Notes: a model not told the origin generated them from the letters alone. A stretch of DNA of 64,000 nt from an uncultured Oceanospirillaceae bacterium (GCA_913057435.1 CAJXNY010000002.1:124001-188000), one strand, 5' to 3'. Shown: positions 18,634 through 27,600, numbered from the stretch's first letter. Made by a program: numbers and translations.

Positions 18634-19920
18634 TCACAGCACACCGAGCATTCGTGGGATAAACAGCGACAGCTCCGGTACAAAGGTAGTGACCAGCATG
18701 ACGGGAAGCCCAACAACGGCAATCAGATAAATGGCGGGCATGATCGCCTTGTGAATCGATACCTGGCCGATCCGGCAGGCCATATAGAGGATTGGCGCTA
18801 CGGGTGGGCTGTTAGCGCCAATCACCACCGAGCAGGCAACGATTGAAGCGTAATGAACCGGGTCAACGCCGATCTCTATCATCAATGGCATGAACAGCGG
18901 AGCGATGACCACCGTGACTGACAGGTCATCCATAATCGCGCCGGTAAAGACTAAGAAAGCGTTGACCAGTAACAGAATCAATATCGGATTCTGGACCAGC
19001 GTAGTAATCGCTTCAGTTAACTCCTGAGGTACGCGCTCAGCCGTCAGAATACGCCCGATCATAAAGGAGAAGAGCAGGATCAGGATGATGGTCCCGGTGG
19101 TTTCGCCTGCGGCCACTACGCTCTCTTTCAGCTGCCTCAGGGTCAGATCTTTGTAGATAAAAAAGCCGATAAAGATCGCCGTCATTACCGCAACGGCGGC
19201 GGCTTCTGTCGGTGTAAATATCCCGCCATAGATGCCGCCCAGGATGATAAAGGGCATCGAGAGAGCAGGCAGCGCCGATAGGGTAATGCGTTTCGCGCTT
19301 TTGCCGTTGCCGACGAAGTTGCCAGGCTCTTCTTTGAACAGCCAACCTGCGCAAAAACGGTTAAACAGGATCAGACCGGTGATCAGCAGCAGTCCTGGGC
19401 CGATGGTCGCCGCGAACAAGGCTGTGATTGATTGCCGTGTTACCACACCGAATAGAATCAGGGTGATTGAGGGGGGGATAAGAATGCCTAACAGTGATGA
19501 CATCCCCAGCAGGGCGCTGGAGTAACCTCTGGGGTAACCACGTTCAGCCAGAGGGCCAATCATGATCGTACCGATTGAGGCGACTGCTGCGGTAGCGGTT
19601 CCAGATATAGCCCCAAAAACACCGGAGGCGAAGACCATGGAGGCTCCCATTCCTCCACGACGTCCCATCACCAGCAGCTCGATAAAATCAACCAGGCGGC
19701 GAGCGATGCCGCCACTTTTCATCAGGTAACCGGTCAGCACAAACAGCGGTAAGGCCAGCAGGATAATGTGATCCAGTGACCGGAAGCCCTGTAACAGCAG
19801 AGAGGTTAACTTGACGTCAAATATGAAAACCAGATAGCCCAGTACTGCTGCGAAGGACCAGGCGACAGGTACTCCGATGGCCATCAGTAAAATCAGTATA
19901 AAAATTGCCCAGATAGCCAT
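18634..19920 (-). CDS. TRAP transporter large membrane subunit (DctM type)
   Basis: This 428-aa multispanning protein matches the DctM family (GRRGGMGASMVFASGVFGAISGTATAAVASIG and PPSITLILFGVVT are typical segments). DctM is the sodium-driven translocation subunit of the tripartite periplasmic transporter. Its ATG overlaps the TGA of the small subunit by one base (TGATG), showing coupled translation. The substrate is unknown. The FAD amine oxidase in the same operon suggests an amine or amino-acid derivative, but TRAP systems usually take carboxylates. Confidence 0.9.
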   Translation of the reverse strand: MAIWAIFILILLMAIGVPVAWSFAAVLGYLVFIFDVKLTSLLLQGFRSLDHIILLALPLFVLTGYLMKSGGIARRLVDFIELLVMGRRGGMGASMVFASGVFGAISGTATAAVASIGTIMIGPLAERGYPRGYSSALLGMSSLLGILIPPSITLILFGVVTRQSITALFAATIGPGLLLITGLILFNRFCAGWLFKEEPGNFVGNGKSAKRITLSALPALSMPFIILGGIYGGIFTPTEAAAVAVMTAIFIGFFIYKDLTLRQLKESVVAAGETTGTIILILLFSFMIGRILTAERVPQELTEAITTLVQNPILILLLVNAFLVFTGAIMDDLSVTVVIAPLFMPLMIEIGVDPVHYASIVACSVVIGANSPPVAPILYMACRIGQVSIHKAIMPAIYLIAVVGLPVMLVTTFVPELSLFIPRMLGVL

Positions 19921-20429
19921 CAGGTCTCCTCTGCCTCTATAGGGTTATGGCATGTTTTGCCGGTAATCAAATCGCGTAAGGCGTAGATAAAACAGCCAAC
20001 GCTTGCCAGGGCAATTGCAGCCAGAGGGACCAGTTCGGGTATATCTAATCCTGGCGTGTACTGAGGGCGACGTATGGTGAACGAAAGCATCCGCCAGGCG
20101 AGGTACACAAAGAATAAACTGGTGCCAATCATGATGATGGCGATCACACGTTGATGAATTTTCAGCAGCAGTGGTGACTTGATTTGCTGGGGGAGAAAGT
20201 CCACGACCAGGTGTTCGGCGCGCCGACTGGCGATCAGCGAACCAACCATGTAGAGCCACATCGCTGAGATCAGCGCCAGCTCGTCGAGCCCGACGATAGA
20301 CCATTCCAGCAGGTAGCGAGTAATTACCTGGAAAAAGACCAGTCCAGCTACGGTTGCGCTGGAGAGAATGACGATGAGTTCAAACAGGTTGCCTGTCCAC
20401 TTATCGATAACTTGGAAAAAAGATCGCAT
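19920..20429 (-). CDS. TRAP transporter small membrane subunit (DctQ type)
   Basis: This 169-aa protein has four predicted helices (LIVILSSATVAGLVFFQV, LALISAMWLYMVGSLIA and two more) as expected for DctQ. The ATG at 20429 is chosen because AAAGGAGGG lies seven bases upstream. An in-frame TTG further up would place the start inside that Shine-Dalgarno sequence. It lies between the binding-protein gene and dctM. Confidence 0.88.
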   Translation of the reverse strand: MRSFFQVIDKWTGNLFELIVILSSATVAGLVFFQVITRYLLEWSIVGLDELALISAMWLYMVGSLIASRRAEHLVVDFLPQQIKSPLLLKIHQRVIAIIMIGTSLFFVYLAWRMLSFTIRRPQYTPGLDIPELVPLAAIALASVGCFIYALRDLITGKTCHNPIEAEET

Positions 20430-20484
20430 TCTTAGCCCTCCTTTCAATAAATTGGCCCTGTATTACAGGGCCATGGTTTGCTAC

Positions 20485-21498
20485 TTAAAGCTCAGGGGCG
20501 CGTTCTTTGATCTGTGTAACGATCTCGCTACCGAACTCATCGCTCAACAAAGGCCATACCTTTTCCCGGGCAGCTTTGGCCATGGCGCGAAGTTCTGCGT
20601 CAGTCGGTTCGATATATTTCATACCGGAAGCGATCGCCTGATCTACGTATTTCTGATCGCGGGCTTTGGCTTCAGTAAACTGCTTCTCCATCACCGCCAG
20701 AGCGGCATCGGCAATGATCTTGCGCTGGTTGTCGGACAGGTCGTCCCAGATCTCCATATTCATTGACAGAGCGCCGGTCACGAAAGTGTGTTTGGTACGG
20801 ACGTAGTAATCCAGTACGTCACGGAAGTACTCATAATCCCAGTAGATGGTATTGCCAGCATCGCCGTCGACCACGCCGGTTTGAATCGAGGTGTAGACCT
20901 CACCCCAGGTAATGGCAGTGGCCTGATAGCCCAGTGCCTGCATGGTCTGGGGGTTGGGGAAGTTCGAGGGTACCCGCACCTTCATTCCCTTGGCACCGTC
21001 GATGCTGGTAGCGTATTTGCCACGGGACGCAACGCCAGCAAAGCCTTCAGGCCATGCACCGAAGTACTTGATCCCCAGATCAGAATGAACATCACTGTTG
21101 ATATTATTCAGCCAGCCATCGGGCTTGTAAGCATCAAAAGCCTGCTTCCAGTCCAGGATCAGGTAGGGGGTATTACGCAGCCCCATTCTCTTGTCGTAGG
21201 AGGTCAGCGGCCAGTTCAACATCATGTCAACTTCACCCACAACCAGCAGGTCGAAAACCTCTTTCTGATCTCCCAGCTCATCCTGGTAGAAGATATCTAC
21301 CTTCATTTCGTCTGTCGTGCCTCTGGACTTAGATTCAATGATCTCAGCCCAGTACTCCAAAGCTTCCCCTGCCGGAGAACCCTTGGCACCTGAATCCGTA
21401 GCCATCTTGAATTTCATTGTGTCGGCGATTGCCGAGACAGAAAAAGCGACGGCTGCGGTTGTCAGAGTTGCTGCCTTAATAAACTTAAGAAGTTTCAT
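20485..21498 (-). CDS. TRAP transporter periplasmic binding protein (DctP type)
   Basis: This 337-aa protein has a signal peptide (about 1-25, cleaved after AFSVSAIA) and the DctP fold, with GMKVRVPSNFPNPQTMQALGYQATAITWGEVYTSIQTGVVDG as the usual ligand-pocket segment. The arginine in KVRVP normally binds the ligand carboxylate. GAGG lies seven bases before the ATG. It is the second gene of the operon, behind the FAD oxidase gene. Confidence 0.9.
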   Translation of the reverse strand: MKLLKFIKAATLTTAAVAFSVSAIADTMKFKMATDSGAKGSPAGEALEYWAEIIESKSRGTTDEMKVDIFYQDELGDQKEVFDLLVVGEVDMMLNWPLTSYDKRMGLRNTPYLILDWKQAFDAYKPDGWLNNINSDVHSDLGIKYFGAWPEGFAGVASRGKYATSIDGAKGMKVRVPSNFPNPQTMQALGYQATAITWGEVYTSIQTGVVDGDAGNTIYWDYEYFRDVLDYYVRTKHTFVTGALSMNMEIWDDLSDNQRKIIADAALAVMEKQFTEAKARDQKYVDQAIASGMKYIEPTDAELRAMAKAAREKVWPLLSDEFGSEIVTQIKERAPEL

Positions 21499-21554
21499 AG
21501 ATTATCCTCATTGTTATAGTTATAGAGCTGCCGAAAAGATCGACGGGAAAGCAG

Positions 21555-22862
21555 TTACAGTTCTGAATGGCTGGCCATACGTGCCATTCCCATTCGAACC
21601 GGAACACCGATTCGTAACAGAGCCCTGGGTGGTAGTCTGGAGGGCTTTCCAGAGACTTCGATCATGTCGCTCAATATCTGCGACTCTTTCTGACAGGCCA
21701 TGTCGGCTAGCATCATGCCGGAGATCGTTCCTCGTGCTGCGCCTACGCTCTGGTCACAGCAGGAGGCGTAGAGACCGTCCTCGAGTTGGCCGAAGTAGGT
21801 TTCAAAATTCCCCGACAGGCCACTGGCACCGCCCCAGGTATACTGAAATGACACATCCCCGAGCTGAGGGTAGCGCGCGTCAAACCCTTTGCGGTGAGTT
21901 TCCCGGACCTTCGGTAGAAGCGCCTGTGGGGTGTTGTAGTCGTAAGCATAGCGGTAGCTGTTGCGGATGATCAGGCGACGATCCTGGGTCATTCGAACCG
22001 TGGTGCCAGCATGGTCGGCCGGTGTCAGCCCCCAGTCCAGCTGCCCGCCGAAGCGTTTCATCTGTTCATCAGAGAGTGGGGCGGTCATGCTGGCAAAGGT
22101 CATTACCGGTAAAATTTTGTTGCGCAGGTAGCCCAGCTCGGCGGTAAAAATATTGGTGCCGAGAATCAGCTGATTGCAGCGGATTTCTACTGTCTCGGTT
22201 TTCAGGGTAAAACCATCCCGGGTACGAGCGATCTCCAGAACAGGGGTGTTTTCCACCACGCGAACGTTGTCCGGCATATTGTCAGCCAGGCCCCGCATTA
22301 AGGCGGCTGGCTGCATCAGCATACCGCCAGCGGTGAAGATGGCTGCGTTGTAGTAGTCGGTACCAAACACATCACCCATTTCTGACCTGGACAGGCGCTG
22401 GTAGGGTGAATCGGATTTTTGCAGAAGAGATTCGTAGCGGTTGAGGAATTTCTCTCCACGGGGGCCGACCGCCGCCTGATATTTGCCAGCGTGAGACCAT
22501 TGGCAGTCAATCCCATACCGATCAATCTGCTGCTCAAAATAGTCGATAGCAGTATGGTTGAGGTTAACTATTTTATTTTTGAGGGCGTTGTCTCCCAGCT
22601 CCAGCTCACGCTTGTGAGGCTGATCGATGACAAAACCTGAGTTACGCCCGGACGCACCCTGGCCAATCATCAATGCTTCGATCAACAACACAGAATTGTC
22701 GGGTCTGTTCTCAGCCATGCGCCGTGCCGCAGCATTACCCACAAAACCTCCGCCGATGACCACGGTGTCAAAGTGAGTATCATTCTGGAGCTGTCCAAAA
22801 TCAGAGATATCCTCCAGCATTTCGTACCAGCCGCACTGTGCGTCATACTCGGGAAGAACCAT
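21555..22862 (-). CDS. FAD-dependent oxidase of the DAO family
   Basis: This 435-aa protein has the N-terminal Rossmann motif (VVIGGGFVGNAAARRM) after an extension of about 35 residues, then QGASGRNSGFV, the usual ASGRNSG FAD segment of PuuB/DadA-like amine oxidases. It probably oxidises a secondary or primary amine or an amino acid, and the substrate is presumably what the TRAP system imports. ATG 22862 follows GAGG by six bases and is preferred over a GTG three bases upstream. It is the first gene of the five-gene minus-strand operon and divergent from a LysR gene. Confidence 0.85.
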   Translation of the reverse strand: MVLPEYDAQCGWYEMLEDISDFGQLQNDTHFDTVVIGGGFVGNAAARRMAENRPDNSVLLIEALMIGQGASGRNSGFVIDQPHKRELELGDNALKNKIVNLNHTAIDYFEQQIDRYGIDCQWSHAGKYQAAVGPRGEKFLNRYESLLQKSDSPYQRLSRSEMGDVFGTDYYNAAIFTAGGMLMQPAALMRGLADNMPDNVRVVENTPVLEIARTRDGFTLKTETVEIRCNQLILGTNIFTAELGYLRNKILPVMTFASMTAPLSDEQMKRFGGQLDWGLTPADHAGTTVRMTQDRRLIIRNSYRYAYDYNTPQALLPKVRETHRKGFDARYPQLGDVSFQYTWGGASGLSGNFETYFGQLEDGLYASCCDQSVGAARGTISGMMLADMACQKESQILSDMIEVSGKPSRLPPRALLRIGVPVRMGMARMASHSEL

Positions 22863-22980
22863 CACCAGCCTCGTTGTGTGTTATTCGATTTGGGGCAGTG
22901 CCCTTAAAGGCTGAATATTCGCCTTATAAGATTAAAATATCTACAATAGGTCGATGAATTAAGCCATTCTAACCATGTTA

Positions 22981-22995
22981 ATAAGCCCAGCTTAT
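22981..22995. promoter_or_regulatory. Inverted repeat, probable LysR operator
   Basis: ATAAGC-CCA-GCTTAT contains a T-N11-A core. It lies 23 bases before the LysR start at 23018 and between the divergent LysR and FAD oxidase genes. Its arms are identical to the inner arms of the repeat at 2317-2335. Confidence 0.65.
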
Positions 22996-23017
22996 GTTCG
23001 GTTGAGCAGGAGTCAAA

Positions 23018-24004
23018 ATGGCAGATCGAGAAACACGGCCGCTGGATACCGCTGCATTACATGTTTTTGTCACTATCGCCGAATCCAGTTCATTAACTGA
23101 TGCGGCAGGGCGTCTTGGCGTCTCTCAATCGGCTATATCCCAAAGCCTGAAGCAGATTGAGTCACATATAGGGGTCGCGCTGGTGATCCGCCGGACCACG
23201 CCGATCAAGTTGACGCCGGCTGGGGAAGTGTTAAAAAAAAATGCGAACGGTATTCTGGGGGATCTGCGACGCTTGAACGCGACCGTGCGTGAAGCAGCCC
23301 GCAAAGGCGTGGTTAAATGCCGCGTCGGACTGGTGACCTCCTGCTCCGAGGTGTTTGGCAGCAAGCTGATCGCCAGCCTCAAAGATCAGGCAGAGAGTCT
23401 GACCTTGAAAAGTGGCCTTACACCACCTCTGATTGAGGCTTTTTTGAGCCGTGAGATCGATATCCTGATATCAGAAGATCCTTTGACCGGAGTCGAGGGC
23501 TTGGAACGCTTTAAGGTGTTTCGAGACCCCATGGTGGTGGTGTCTTCTCCTGCCCTGCTGGGTGACGGCCCTGCTTCCCTGTCTGCTTTGGCAGAACGGG
23601 CTTCCATGATTAAGTACAGTCGCGCCTCTAACATTGGTACTTACAGCGAGGTTATTTTGAGGCGCATGCGTATTCAGGCCAACGTTCGGTATGAAACCGA
23701 CGATACCCATACGCTTATGAACTTTGTGAGGGATGGGCATGGCTGGGCCATGTTGAGTACCCTGTGCCTTGCTCAAGCATTCTATCACCTGGATAGAGTC
23801 CAGGTTCTGGAGCTGGATCGTAGTAAGCATGCTCGGGCTATCTATTTGATTGCGCGTAAAGATGAGCTTGGCAGCATCCCCAAACAGATTCTTGAGGCCG
23901 TACAGAGCCTGTTTTTTGAGAACATCTGTCCTCAGCTTATCGGCAATGTCCCCTGGATGACGTCCACTATCTTTGCCCCTGACGGGGGTGCGATAGATAA
24001 CTGA
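23018..24004 (+). CDS. LysR-family transcriptional regulator of the TRAP/oxidase operon
   Basis: This 328-aa LysR protein has the HTH at about residues 10-70 (LHVFVTIAESSSLTDAAGRL, then QSAISQSLKQIE) and a standard effector domain. AGGAG lies six bases before the ATG. It is divergent from the FAD oxidase gene with a LysR-type inverted repeat in between, so it most likely controls that operon in response to its substrate. Confidence 0.87.
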   Translation: MADRETRPLDTAALHVFVTIAESSSLTDAAGRLGVSQSAISQSLKQIESHIGVALVIRRTTPIKLTPAGEVLKKNANGILGDLRRLNATVREAARKGVVKCRVGLVTSCSEVFGSKLIASLKDQAESLTLKSGLTPPLIEAFLSREIDILISEDPLTGVEGLERFKVFRDPMVVVSSPALLGDGPASLSALAERASMIKYSRASNIGTYSEVILRRMRIQANVRYETDDTHTLMNFVRDGHGWAMLSTLCLAQAFYHLDRVQVLELDRSKHARAIYLIARKDELGSIPKQILEAVQSLFFENICPQLIGNVPWMTSTIFAPDGGAIDN

Positions 24005-24033
24005 GCCCAAGAGTATCTGAAAAGCAGATTTGT

Positions 24034-24273
24034 TCAGGAAGCGGGGTGCTGGTGCTGTTCAACCGCCAGCAGGTGACGGTATTTACGCAGGGTGATGGGG
24101 GAGTCGAGCAGGCGGGTCAGTTCTTGCGCATCAAAGTAACGTTGTTGCCGGATAACCGACAGCAATTGCGAGTTCTCAAATTCGAACCGGTCACCCACTT
24201 TAATGCGGTTAACCAGGGTTGCCCAGATCAGGTCTGACGCCAGCGCTCGCTCTAACTGATTCATCATATCCAC
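24034..24273 (-). CDS. Hypothetical 79-aa protein
   Basis: I do not recognise this small soluble protein (MDMMNQLERALASD start). It is rich in Leu, Arg and Gln with likely helices (QRYFDAQELTRLLDSPITLRKY) and has no signal peptide. It starts 8 bases downstream of the stop of the 497-aa orphan gene, so the two are surely co-transcribed and perhaps partners. Confidence 0.6.
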   Translation of the reverse strand: MDMMNQLERALASDLIWATLVNRIKVGDRFEFENSQLLSVIRQQRYFDAQELTRLLDSPITLRKYRHLLAVEQHQHPAS

Positions 24274-24281
24274 TCAATCAC

Positions 24282-25775
24282 TCATTCTTCGCCCATGCAT
24301 GCACCTTTCTTGAAAATCTCTGCCTGGCGGGCGACAAAGTCAACCTTTCGGGCTTCGAGGGTACAAAGGTACTGCGCGCTTGCGTCTATGCCAGGGCTTG
24401 AGGCCAGGAACTCGGATGTGTCTTTGACGATACGTTCAAGCTGGCGGGCGAGGGTTCTTAAGCGATGGTATGAGGTGCCAAAAGCTGCCTCCATCGATTG
24501 CCGGGTTAACCGGTGCTGCGTTTTACTGCGCGCCGAATTCACCAGATCAGCAAAATGTCCCCACTCGGTATCGCCCAGTATGTCCTGTATCAGAAACACC
24601 AGAATTCGGTCATCGACTTCATTCAGGAAAAAGGCCAAAAAGGCCGCTCTGAAGTCGTCCGCTACTAGATATTTACCAGGGAAAGTCGAAATTCCAGCAC
24701 ACGATGTAGCGCTTGAACAAGGGCTTTCAACCCGCAGCTCAGCCTTGGTGTTCTGCATCAGGATGGAGTTGAGTGCCATCGCAGAGCTGATGCACTCGGG
24801 TTCAGCGATGATCTCTGGCATCGGTTGTGCCGTGCTGAAGTCTGCCAGCTGAGGTTCAGCGATGCCCAGCACATCACCCGCCTGGTCCGGCTCCAGGGCG
24901 TTGAGTAACTGGTCAACAGGATTGTCCGAATTTTCATCCCAGTATAAAGGCCGACCCGGCTGAGCATCGAATGAGACCATCTCTGGCGGCTGGTTCGCGT
25001 GCAGTTCTTCAATCATTCCGTTCAGCCGCTGACGACTGGATGGGTTGTCCGGGTTAAAGAGGTGGTTTTTCAGCTTCTGCGGCAGCTCGCCGCTGCGTGT
25101 CAGCAGAAAGCCCGGTGTGGTGCGGGTGAAATTCCCGACCGCCGTTTTGACCCGCTCAACATCCGTTTGCAACTGGTTCAGCAGTGCTTGCGGGCTCATC
25201 TGGCCCGCATCATCGTCGAAAATCCAGCTTTGCTGCGTCGGGTGTTGCTGCGCAATCGCAAGCACTTGGCCCATCGCCCGGTCTACTTTACCCAGCTCCA
25301 TCAGCCGGTTCGGGGTAACCGGTTTATTCCAGTAGAGGCTCAGGTTCTCCGCATCCAGAGCAGGCCGTGCATCGGCAATAAAATTCAGGAACCGGCTCAC
25401 CAGCGCACGAAACACCCGCTGCCAGTCAGCCTTGCCCGCATGACAAAGCGGGCGAAGTTCTTTCTTTATATTGGTCAGCGCGCGCACGAGCTGCGGTGCC
25501 TGGGTGGCATAGGCCAGCCCCATAAACGAACAGACATCGCCGGTAATATTAAGCCACCAGGTGGAGCGGCACTGAAACGATGCCAGGATCTTTCCCTGCG
25601 CATCGGCAAGAGGTGTAAGCAGCGTCTGGGGCGAACGCCCTTCAACCAGCTGTTGCCACAGGGGGGCATGATCGCCTGCAGGCGTCACGTTCATCGCGAC
25701 GGCAAGGGTGCGAGCCGCTGTCTTTTTTACCTCGCCCCAACGGCCGTTGTAGAAATAACTGCCATGTATTGCCAT
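24282..25775 (-). CDS. Hypothetical 497-aa protein
   Basis: No family is recognised. It has no signal peptide or transmembrane segment and is mostly helical. About a dozen cysteines include a cluster in PCSSATSCAG near residue 373. ATG 25775 is chosen because GGAG lies six bases upstream. The 19 codons before it in frame would lack a ribosome binding site. It forms a two-gene unit with the 79-aa gene downstream. The next gene to its right on the same strand (26123-26482) is also an orphan. Confidence 0.65.
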   Translation of the reverse strand: MAIHGSYFYNGRWGEVKKTAARTLAVAMNVTPAGDHAPLWQQLVEGRSPQTLLTPLADAQGKILASFQCRSTWWLNITGDVCSFMGLAYATQAPQLVRALTNIKKELRPLCHAGKADWQRVFRALVSRFLNFIADARPALDAENLSLYWNKPVTPNRLMELGKVDRAMGQVLAIAQQHPTQQSWIFDDDAGQMSPQALLNQLQTDVERVKTAVGNFTRTTPGFLLTRSGELPQKLKNHLFNPDNPSSRQRLNGMIEELHANQPPEMVSFDAQPGRPLYWDENSDNPVDQLLNALEPDQAGDVLGIAEPQLADFSTAQPMPEIIAEPECISSAMALNSILMQNTKAELRVESPCSSATSCAGISTFPGKYLVADDFRAAFLAFFLNEVDDRILVFLIQDILGDTEWGHFADLVNSARSKTQHRLTRQSMEAAFGTSYHRLRTLARQLERIVKDTSEFLASSPGIDASAQYLCTLEARKVDFVARQAEIFKKGACMGEE

Positions 25776-26122
25776 ATCAAACTCCGATGATATTCCGTCA
25801 TAAATCCGTGAATAATCGGCACCTGATATCACAATCGCCCAAGCTGAAGGCCCAGTGGCAGTTACAGCATGTCCTTATCTGAGTGTGGGGTTCGACGCGA
25901 GCATCGCCCCAGGACGGTGATGGGTATAGCAACCTTAATCAACACCACTGGCCATACCGTCATGCGGCCAGCAACATCATGCACTCTCTGTCTTCCACGG
26001 TATCAACAAGCACCGTAAGCGTTTGGAGTATCTGGTGCAGGGATGGTTCAGTGGTTTGTTGAATGGGGGGAGGTGGCGGGCAGTGCTGCCAGCCATGGTA
26101 TGCAATTGGTGGGGCTGTCCCT
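25776..26122. other. Intergenic stretch, at most a doubtful small ORF
   Basis: A minus-strand frame at 25960-26169 (69 codons, ending EDRECMMLLAA) overlaps the end of the 119-aa gene. Its first part looks like a shadow and its second part could be a short protein with a later start. I cannot decide. No repeat or terminator is evident. Confidence 0.3.
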
Positions 26123-26482
26123 TCACCCCAGCGCCGCTGCGGCCTGGGCGCGGGTAAAAAACTCCTCACAGCGAATAAAGCCAGCCACCACTGAGTGCTT
26201 AATGGCGGTTACCCGGCCTTCCGGGCTACGGGTGAGAACCACCTCATCATCCAGCCCATCCAGCAAGTGCAAAGAAGCGCAGCGGCCATCGCGGGTGCGG
26301 GACAGGTAGATTTTGCCGGTTTCCAGATCCTGAAAGGCGGGTTTGAACCCTTCAGAACGATTCTCCTCGCTGACACCGCCGGTGCCGCTGTAGCGTCGGT
26401 TGTCATTGATAAGAGTCTGCTGAGGCTGGTTGGCCAACTCCGCCGGGGGCAGGGCCTTCACTGCGCAATCAGTGCTTTTCAT
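26123..26482 (-). CDS. Hypothetical 119-aa protein
   Basis: This small soluble protein has a compact beta-rich centre (FQDLETGKIYLSRTRDGRCASLHLLDGLDDEVVL) and a C-terminal stretch (FIRCEEFFTRAQAA). It resembles short conserved proteobacterial hypothetical proteins, but I know no function. The start is the first ATG of the frame. It stands alone and is followed by the two orphan genes at 24-25.8 kb on the same strand. Confidence 0.6.
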   Translation of the reverse strand: MKSTDCAVKALPPAELANQPQQTLINDNRRYSGTGGVSEENRSEGFKPAFQDLETGKIYLSRTRDGRCASLHLLDGLDDEVVLTRSPEGRVTAIKHSVVAGFIRCEEFFTRAQAAAALG

Positions 26483-26730
26483 TGGCTTATCTCATATACG
26501 CTAAAGGGTCAGGTTCTGGCGGGCGGTACCGGCCATGTGCTTATCGCCGGGGGCTGGCTGCCTGCTCAGTCGCTCTGTATGGGCTACTGACTTTAACGCT
26601 GCATAGTCCGGGCCAATGCGCGAGATTAAAGTGAAGAGCCCGCTCTGTAGCGCTTGGACGTTCCGTTACCTGCCAGAGTGGAAGGTTTGTGATCACTTAC
26701 TTGGGCATGCCTGTAAACTTTTCTTCCAGA

Positions 26731-26756
26731 TGATATGGATCAATTGATCCATATCA
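26731..26756. repeat. 26-bp perfect palindrome
   Basis: TGATATGGATCAA is followed at once by its reverse complement TTGATCCATATCA, with no spacer. No T-run follows, so an operator or a recombination site is more likely than a terminator. It is 212 bases upstream of the YbaK-type start. Confidence 0.6.
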
Positions 26757-26878
26757 GTTGATCAGGGGTGAGCATCTGGTGAACCGAACAGGTGAAAGCG
26801 GCGGCGTTCTGCCGCCGGGTGGCCAGAAAGGCAGGTACAGTGGGCACAGCAGGACAAACCCCGGTCACTACGAAATAG

Positions 26879-26896
26879 AACTACTATTTAGTAGTT
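26879..26896. repeat. 18-bp palindrome upstream of the YbaK-type gene
   Basis: AACTACTATTTAGTAGTT is perfectly self-complementary and lies 72 bases before the ATG at 26968. It could be an operator overlapping the promoter. Confidence 0.5.
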
Positions 26897-26967
26897 ACCA
26901 TTCAACAACCTGTATCCGGTCACTGCTGGCCGGGGTCCGGGTTGTTGCTGAACATGAGGAGGCGTGT

Positions 26968-27483
26968 ATGCCTGCCATAAAACTGATTCAATCTCTCAAG
27001 GAACAACAGATCAACTACCGCCTGATCAGCCATGCCCCGGCCTTTACCGCACCGGAGGTGGCCCAGTCAGCCCATATCAAAGGGGACCAGCTCGCCAAAG
27101 CGGTCATTCTGGATGCCGATAACCGACTGATCATGGTAGTGGTGCCCGCCAGCTGCCAGCTGGATCTGGAGGCGCTGAAAAGACAGGTGCATGCCATGGC
27201 GTTAAAGCTGTGCCCGGTGGCGCGGTTCAGCGAGATGTTTCCGGCCTGTGAGCTGGGGGCCTTGCCGCCCTTTGGTAACCTCTATGGCATGGATACCTGG
27301 CTGGCCAACTGCTTTGACCGGGTCGCCCAGATCACCTTCTGCGCCGGAACGCACTCGGAGCTGATTCAGCTCGACTACGTTGACTACTTACGCCTGGTAC
27401 AGCCGAAGATCATCTCTGAAGGCTATGTGCGGCTGGGCATGACACCGCCAAGAATGCGGGAGCATACCGGGATACGGTTGTAA
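26968..27483 (+). CDS. YbaK/aminoacyl-tRNA deacylase-type protein
   Basis: This 171-aa single-domain protein of the YbaK/ProX editing family has the N-terminal LKEQQINYRLISHAP, the Lys of KGDQLAKAVIL that is critical in family members, and CPVARFSEMFPACELGALPPFGN, the usual signature around the pocket. Such proteins hydrolyse mischarged aminoacyl-tRNA in trans. The specificity is not predictable. AGGAGG stands six bases before ATG 26968, which decides the start. The 70 codons upstream in frame lack protein character. Confidence 0.82.
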   Translation: MPAIKLIQSLKEQQINYRLISHAPAFTAPEVAQSAHIKGDQLAKAVILDADNRLIMVVVPASCQLDLEALKRQVHAMALKLCPVARFSEMFPACELGALPPFGNLYGMDTWLANCFDRVAQITFCAGTHSELIQLDYVDYLRLVQPKIISEGYVRLGMTPPRMREHTGIRL

Positions 27484-27520
27484 CGCACTACTGGATGCTA
27501 ATGTGAACCGTCAGTAGTGA

Positions 27521-27574
27521 ATGGAACCCGACGTTCTGCGCGCCCCTGGCAGGCGCTGAACGGGCGGGTTCCAT
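27521..27574. repeat. Long imperfect inverted repeat
   Basis: ATGGAACCCG pairs with CGGGTTCCAT, and inside it CGTTC pairs with GAACG and GCGCC with GGCGC around CCTGGCA. It could fold as a large hairpin downstream of the YbaK-type gene. CACTACTG/CAGTAGTG arms (27485-27519) precede it. Confidence 0.55.
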
Positions 27575-27578
27575 CATT

Positions 27579-27600
27579 ACCCGCACCACACCCGCACCAC
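27579..27600. repeat. Tandem 11-bp direct repeat
   Basis: ACCCGCACCAC occurs twice back to back, directly behind the long inverted repeat. A third partial copy, ATACCCGCA, follows at about 27604. Confidence 0.6.

Larger units (their letters stand above)
26483..26967. other. Intergenic region with two palindromes
   Basis: This 485-base stretch has no convincing gene. It contains two perfect palindromes (26731-26756 and 26879-26896) upstream of the YbaK-type gene. Confidence 0.6.

Noticed and set aside
24999-25790. Plus-strand open frame of 263 codons opposite the 497-aa orphan
   Set aside because: The minus frame has a good SD and longer extent. The plus frame has an Arg/Gln/His-rich shadow composition. 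As neither protein is recognised, some doubt remains.
25960-26169. 69-codon minus-strand frame overlapping the 119-aa gene
   Set aside because: The first half looks like a frame-shifted shadow of the 119-aa gene and there is no clear start site, so it is mentioned only in the intergenic entry.
27521-27574. Integron attC site
   Set aside because: The hairpin has nested arms, but the GTTRRRY/RYYYAAC core sites and the orphan-cassette context are not present.
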